Shown: one piece after another, positions 16,267 to 20,015 of the stretch | Numbering within the stretch: the stretch's first letter is position 1 | How the letters are laid out: every line of letters starts with the position of its first letter | Virus record (IMG/VR): IMGVR_UViG_3300048011_000155 | Location: 1-20,015 of that record | DNA from: a virus | Length of the DNA stretch: 20,015 nucleotides | Strand: one strand, 5' to 3' | Program-made: the position numbers and the translations under genes | The notes under the pieces: model-generated | Told to the model about the DNA's origin: nothing | The model's input: the letters and a program-made list of their open reading frames with translations, nothing else | Databases searched by the model: none

Positions 16267-17076
16267 CTATGGGTAAGTCGCTTCTGGCGGGAACTCTGGC
16301 TCCTGTATTGCTGGCAACAAGCTTGCGCCTTTTTCTGGCTGCGGCAATGTCATGAAAGCCTGATAGTTTTCAAAAGTAGACTCTGCTTGTATCTCGGACA
16401 AACGTATCTTTTCTTTTGAGGTTGTTCCCTGCTTCTTTGCTTGGGCTTCCGCTTCGTCAGGCGTAAGAAAATCACCGCCTCTAGCGTAATTTTGCAGCCC
16501 ATAATATCTTTTGGGGAGCCCCATATTGCCGGGCTCACCTTCTTCTAGGTTTGTGTGTTTATAATTACTGTCGCCAATAGTCATCTGTCCAATGCCTGCA
16601 TTCAACATATCCTTTTTCATCGGGTGCCCTTCGGGGAGGCTTGTGTAAATGGCAAAGTATCTGCGCATTTTAGGATGCGTAACATTGGCATTGTAGCTAA
16701 ACAGCAACACAGCTTCTTGTGTTTGTTTTGGAAGTTTAGTCAAATCGACTGCCGTAAGGTTATCACTTTGAGTGTTAAACTGCCGTGACCTTCTTTCAAA
16801 GACAGCGCCTGCGATTTGCGACTCTATAGCTGGGTTCTGTTTAACAAAGTCCAAATACTCTCGCTGATTTCCAAACTGCGCCAGCTGTGGGTATGCCTCT
16901 GTTAACTCAGGAACATTTGCGCGTGTGGTTTTGAACTCATCAAAAGTAATATGATAAGTGCCTGTGGTGATTACATTATTTTTTTCTGACCTTTCCTTGA
17001 GCCTGTCGCCACCAGCAATTTCTGCCTGTGCGGTTTTATCAAGAAACCAAGAATATTTAGAAGCATAATCAACCAT
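16267..17076 (-). CDS. Unknown protein, possible lysozyme/transglycosylase-like fold
   Basis: This 269-residue protein has no family I can name with certainty. Its N-terminal half has the layout of a lysozyme-like muramidase: a helix with Glu19 (T-A-Q-A-E-I-A-G-G), then G39-T-Y-H-I-T44, comparable to the G-x-x-Q-I-T that follows the catalytic Glu in soluble lytic transglycosylases. A region with N-P-A-I-E-S-Q-I-A-G-A and a later S-Y-N-A-N-V-T-H helix resemble the second lobe. This is a pattern judgement, not a confirmed match. The C-terminal part (about 185-269) looks flexible and ends Pro-rich. It starts 10 bases after the preceding stop with a modest AAGG upstream. T7 carries a transglycosylase domain inside gp16; the gp16-like protein here shows none at its N-terminus, so this could be the cell-wall-opening enzyme (inference). 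Confidence 0.7.
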   Translation of the reverse strand: MVDYASKYSWFLDKTAQAEIAGGDRLKERSEKNNVITTGTYHITFDEFKTTRANVPELTEAYPQLAQFGNQREYLDFVKQNPAIESQIAGAVFERRSRQFNTQSDNLTAVDLTKLPKQTQEAVLLFSYNANVTHPKMRRYFAIYTSLPEGHPMKKDMLNAGIGQMTIGDSNYKHTNLEEGEPGNMGLPKRYYGLQNYARGGDFLTPDEAEAQAKKQGTTSKEKIRLSEIQAESTFENYQAFMTLPQPEKGASLLPAIQEPEFPPEATYP

Positions 17077-17086
17077 AACAACAACC

Positions 17087-17968
17087 TTACTTGTATAGGA
17101 CGCCCCCGCCTTCTAGCAGGGTTTCACCAGCAAAACGCTTAGAACGAGTAGCCCTAGCGCGTTTCTTAGTCGGCGCAAGCAGTGTTCCCGCTGCCTCATC
17201 TTCAATCACTGGCTCATCCGGCTGAGGCTGAGGCTCTGGCTCATCGCGTTCTGGCTCGCCTTTAAACGGGTCAAGGTCGGGACGTCCCGTATAAACCTTA
17301 CTGCCTTTGACAAGCCCCGGCTCAATAATACCAGCAACGCCACCACGCTCATCCTTAACAATCTCTGTGCTGTAAGTAATCTTGCCATCCTTAATGACAG
17401 GCTCATCCTTAGCAATCTTTGTCAGGATATTCATGGCCGACTTTGCGCCGATTGCATTTAATAGGTTCACGCTGCCAACTGACGTGTCTGGCAACTGCCC
17501 AACCCTAGCGCGGTTTGCAAGGTCGCCAAGAACATCACGGTTCAAGTCAGGACGGCCAGCAATATTTGCAGCTGCTGTGTCTCTGTCTACACTTGGCAAA
17601 TCACCAACAGTAGCCAGCACATCTCCAGGGCTTGGACCAAGAGTACGAGCCAACTCACCGCTTGGTGCGGTCTTTTTAATGTCGGCCTTCATTTCTAAAC
17701 CGCCACCGGGCTTGGACGTAGGCGTGTAACTAACACCAACCTCGCGCATCTTTTCAGATGCTGGCCCGCCTGTATCACCTAGCTTTGCGCCAGTCTTTGG
17801 CGCAGGCTTTGGTGCAGGCCTGTCTTCACCACCAGTAGGCCTTGAGACACTAGGCTTTGGCTTAGGCGCAGGTTTTGGCTTAGGAGTTGGAGGTGCTGTC
17901 CTGCCACGCTCTACACCACGATTTCTATCGCTGCCGCCACCGCCGCCGCCGCCTCCACCTGAACCCAT
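17087..17968 (-). CDS. Gly/Pro/Lys-rich low-complexity protein, unknown function
   Basis: I do not recognise this 293-residue protein. It starts with a run of nine glycines after M-G-S, then a disordered Pro-Lys segment (about residues 25-60, built of P-K-P and P-A-P units). A more ordered middle (about 70-220) contains D-R-D-T-A-A-N-I-A-G-R-P-D-L-N and is followed by an acidic Pro-rich stretch (E-P-E-P-Q-P-Q-P, about 238-250). The basic tail is R-A-R-A-T-R-S-K-R-F-A-G-E-T-L-L. No signal peptide or membrane segment is seen. The start is well supported: a strong AAAGGAG lies at 17982-17976, seven bases upstream, inside the end of the acyltransferase gene. Its place between terminase and portal fits a virion or assembly accessory protein, but this is inference. 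Confidence 0.75.
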   Translation of the reverse strand: MGSGGGGGGGGGSDRNRGVERGRTAPPTPKPKPAPKPKPSVSRPTGGEDRPAPKPAPKTGAKLGDTGGPASEKMREVGVSYTPTSKPGGGLEMKADIKKTAPSGELARTLGPSPGDVLATVGDLPSVDRDTAAANIAGRPDLNRDVLGDLANRARVGQLPDTSVGSVNLLNAIGAKSAMNILTKIAKDEPVIKDGKITYSTEIVKDERGGVAGIIEPGLVKGSKVYTGRPDLDPFKGEPERDEPEPQPQPDEPVIEDEAAGTLLAPTKKRARATRSKRFAGETLLEGGGVLYK

Positions 17969-17969
17969 C

Positions 17970-18386
17970 TTAGTTCTCCTTTAACTTATGAAAACCGACC
18001 TTGCCAGTCTCCGTTCTTAACCAATAGCAGTCACTATAACCCATTTGAATAAAAATGTCTTTTAAAGACCTAAAGCCCTCAGTTATGCCCTTGCGACCAC
18101 CAAAACAGATAAAATCAATAACCCAAGGACTATCGCCATCACCACGCCATGCGCTAGGCGGGAACTTGCCCGTTGCCATGTATCGTTCAATGTCATCGTA
18201 GTCGGGGAATGCCCATGTAGCAAATAAGTAAGGAGTCGCTTCAGCATCTAAACCAAATATGTAATTACCCATTGCCAACGGCGGTTCTAAATACAATCTT
18301 TTGTCAGCCCTTGTATAGTCAGCATGATAAGGGCTGTATTCCATCATCATAGACGCAGTGTCGTAGTGAAAGCTGCTTATTTCCAT
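17970..18386 (-). CDS. HlyC-like toxin-activating lysine acyltransferase
   Basis: Resembles the HlyC/ApxC family (RTX toxin acyltransferase), which transfers a fatty acyl chain from acyl-carrier protein to internal lysines of RTX protoxins. Matches to E. coli HlyC, recalled from memory: S18-P19-Y20-H21 matches HlyC S-P-L-H23; T-P-Y-L-F-A-T-W-A (51-59) matches Y-P-V-A-Y-C-S-W-A; W88-V-I-D91 matches W-F-I-D92; the C-terminal G-K-V-G-F-H matches G-K-V-S-E-F-H. His23 and Asp92 are HlyC's essential residues, so both catalytic positions are kept. At 138 residues it is shorter than HlyC (about 170), lacking part of the C-terminus. It sits directly after terL and its stop is one base before the next ATG (TAAGATG). 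No strong Shine-Dalgarno precedes its ATG. No RTX protoxin or transporter is visible, so the substrate is unknown; a virion or host protein is possible (inference). Confidence 0.78.
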   Translation of the reverse strand: MEISSFHYDTASMMMEYSPYHADYTRADKRLYLEPPLAMGNYIFGLDAEATPYLFATWAFPDYDDIERYMATGKFPPSAWRGDGDSPWVIDFICFGGRKGITEGFRSLKDIFIQMGYSDCYWLRTETGKVGFHKLKEN

Positions 18387-18401
18387 TAAGGTTTACTCAA
18401 A

Positions 18402-19688
18402 TCAATGTTGAAAAGGGTTGTAACTGTTGTCCGCAACCTGTTGAGGAGGTTTGACCATCCTTGTTCTGTTTTCAAGCCCGACCGCGAGGTATCGGAACGC
18501 ATCTGCTGCATGGCTTGTAAAGTCGTGTCTTGGCGCGTCTCTGAAGCTGCGTTTTTTGTCATCCCATTCCTGCCTGTACTGCCGCAGCATATCTAACCCC
18601 TCCGCTGTCTTGTCGCGGTCAAAGTAGCATTTAGGCAGTAACATTCGTGCGGCATTGATGCCATCAGCAACCTTCATCTTAGGAACTACTTTGAATCTGA
18701 TTCCGAGCGAGTAAGCCGTTTCAAGCCTGCTTTTACCCGAACCCAACTCACGGACCTCAATGTCGTGAGGAGCGAGGTGGTCGCCATAATTATAATCTTT
18801 CTTTGTGAGTATATCTGCATAATGGTCGAGACCAACGCCAGAACTCTCGTAATAATCAATAACATTTACCGCACCGCCTCTGAATATCTGCGCAAACCAA
18901 ATGGCCGTAGAGTCATTAATGCCCAAGTCCCAAGCCGTGTGAACCGGATACATAGGGTCGTAAGGCACCCTAGTAATGCGGTCATCTTCCTCAGCTTCCC
19001 CTAGCAACTTGCCGTAGTAGGCGCCGATAATAGCCGCCGTAAATGAACACTCGTATTCCTGTTCGTACTGCTCAGGTGTCATCTGCGCTTTAGCAGCATC
19101 TAATTCATCAGGCCTAACAATACCTGTTTCACTAGCCTTACAAACTTTAAAATACCAGTCTTGAGAGCCTTCGGCAATCTGTCCACGCGCCGTGTCTAGC
19201 AAATCAAAAAAATGGTTATGCCCCGCAGGCGTGCCTAAAAAACAAGCCGACCCCTGCCTGTCAGATAGCGCAGGCCGTACAACCTCCCCCCATACCCTTG
19301 GGTTTTGCATGCCAAATTCATCGAAAACACACTCATCCAAGTAAATACCACGCAAAGCATCCGGGTTTTCGGCAGACAACAACATTAACCGCCCCCCGTT
19401 AGGGAAATCTGCACGCAGTTCAGTCTCGTTAAACGTGACGCCAGGAATCACAGATGCGTAAAACTTCACATAATCCCAAGCAATACGCTTGGCCTGTGCA
19501 AACGTAGGCGCAACAAACGCAGTGCGCGGCCTTGGCAAAGGACAAGTCAGTGTCGTCTTTATTAGCTGATTAACCGCAAACACAGTCTTGCCAAAGCGCC
19601 TGTGCATCACTAAGACATTCCAGCGCTTCAGGCTGTTGTGCATTTCAGCTTGGAGCGCACGAGGCTTATACGGAATCTTAACGTCCAT
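18402..19688 (-). CDS. terL: Terminase large subunit (packaging ATPase/nuclease)
   Basis: Motor and nuclease that cuts concatemeric DNA and pumps it into the prohead through the portal. Numbering from the ATG at 19688: Walker A-like M-H-R-R-F-G-K-T ends at Thr35; Walker B hydrophobics lead to Asp123-Glu124 (C-V-F-D-E); a coupling motif L-G-T-P lies near 151-154. The C-terminal RNase H-like nuclease has Asp254 (A-W-D-L-G) and Asp259, Asp309 (P-H-D-I) and a terminal H-D-F-x-x-H-A-A-D-A-F-R-Y block around 388-399. Length of 428 residues is a little short for the family but all motifs are present. An in-frame GTG at 19700 would add four residues; I prefer the ATG because it gives the TAATG stop/start overlap seen at other junctions here. 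Confidence 0.95.
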   Translation of the reverse strand: MDVKIPYKPRALQAEMHNSLKRWNVLVMHRRFGKTVFAVNQLIKTTLTCPLPRPRTAFVAPTFAQAKRIAWDYVKFYASVIPGVTFNETELRADFPNGGRLMLLSAENPDALRGIYLDECVFDEFGMQNPRVWGEVVRPALSDRQGSACFLGTPAGHNHFFDLLDTARGQIAEGSQDWYFKVCKASETGIVRPDELDAAKAQMTPEQYEQEYECSFTAAIIGAYYGKLLGEAEEDDRITRVPYDPMYPVHTAWDLGINDSTAIWFAQIFRGGAVNVIDYYESSGVGLDHYADILTKKDYNYGDHLAPHDIEVRELGSGKSRLETAYSLGIRFKVVPKMKVADGINAARMLLPKCYFDRDKTAEGLDMLRQYRQEWDDKKRSFRDAPRHDFTSHAADAFRYLAVGLENRTRMVKPPQQVADNSYNPFQH

Positions 19689-20015
19689 TAGCTTTCCCAC
19701 ATAATGCGTATGCCACCGTCAGTCACCTCAACGCCAGCCTTGTTCTTTTGTTCGCCAAAGCGCTCAGGGATAATCTTCTGCACCTTCCAGCGCACATGAT
19801 TGGCATAATCACGCAGTACATGCGGGTCATAGTCTTTCCGCTTGTTAAGGGCATCGTCATACAGCTTATCAAGCTCCTCTAGCGCCTTCTCTGCACTATA
19901 CTGCTGTGCAGTGCGTACTGCAGCATCAAGTTCCTCGCTGCGCTTCATACGCTTGTACAGAGCCTGCCTAGTAACGCCAGCACGATTACAAGCATCTACC
20001 ATCGTAAAGCCATCG
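19688..20015 (-). CDS. terS: Terminase small subunit, 5' end cut by window edge
   Basis: Probable small terminase, the DNA-recognition subunit that loads the phage genome onto the large terminase. The visible 108 residues begin with a helix-turn-helix-like stretch (G-F-T-M-V-D-A-C-N-R-A-G-V-T-R-Q-A-L-Y-K), the usual N-terminal DNA-binding element of small terminases. A charged helical segment follows (residues about 25-75 of the visible part). There is an ATG at 20002, but the frame stays open to the window edge and the upstream residues (D-G-F-T) complete the first helix, so the true start is probably outside the window. The stop overlaps the next gene's start by one base (TAATG at 19688), and that gene is a clear large terminase. 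The assignment rests mainly on this position plus the HTH pattern. Confidence 0.75.
   Translation of the reverse strand, partial: DGFTMVDACNRAGVTRQALYKRMKRSEELDAAVRTAQQYSAEKALEELDKLYDDALNKRKDYDPHVLRDYANHVRWKVQKIIPERFGEQKNKAGVEVTDGGIRIMWES

Noticed and set aside
1-20015. RTX nonapeptide repeats as a partner for the HlyC-like enzyme, and tRNA genes
   Set aside because: No G-G-x-G-x-D-x repeat was found in the visible proteins, and no tRNA was noticed in the few short gaps; both could lie outside the window.

Overview
The window is the packaging, capsid and virion module of a tailed double-stranded DNA phage with a short tail (podovirus, T7-like virion plan). Every supported gene lies on the minus strand, so the biological order runs from base 20015 down to base 1. 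The signs are a large terminase, a T7 gp8-type head-to-tail connector (portal), tail tubular proteins A and B, gp13/gp14/gp15/gp16-type internal virion proteins and a fibre with a T7 gp17-type N-terminus. Base composition is balanced (neither AT- nor GC-extreme). No host gene, tRNA, integrase or replication gene is visible, so the host cannot be read from the sequence. A marine alphaproteobacterial host is only my guess from the general feel of the proteins.

Layout in transcription order. (1) Packaging: small terminase (cut off by the window edge) and large terminase. (2) A small accessory block: a HlyC-like lysine acyltransferase, a Gly/Pro/Lys-rich low-complexity protein, a possible lysozyme-like protein and a short proline-rich protein. 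(3) Head: portal, Bbp19-like small protein, scaffold, a 73-residue unknown, and a major capsid protein with a very strong ribosome binding site, followed at once by a GC-rich intrinsic terminator. (4) A PD-(D/E)XK-like protein just after the terminator. (5) Tail and ejection: tail tubular A, tail tubular B, a gp13/GNAT-like protein, a gp14-like protein, a gp15-like protein, and a gp16-like protein read as two ORFs in the same frame separated only by TAA-GTT-ATG. (6) A tail fibre running off the low-coordinate edge, whose stalk is a long Ala/Ser/Thr heptad repeat.

The genes are packed almost end to end, mostly with start/stop overlaps of 1, 4, 8 or 13 bases, which points to translational coupling on long polycistronic transcripts. 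The only clear transcription stop is right after the capsid gene. It would let capsid, scaffold and portal be made in excess over the tail and ejection proteins.

The most unusual item is the 138-residue HlyC-like protein beside the terminase. It keeps both catalytic residues of the RTX-toxin-activating acyltransferases (His in a Ser-Pro-x-His motif, and Asp in Trp-x-Ile-Asp), yet no RTX protoxin is visible nearby. Next come the split gp16-like protein and the placement of a possible lysozyme-like protein outside gp16.
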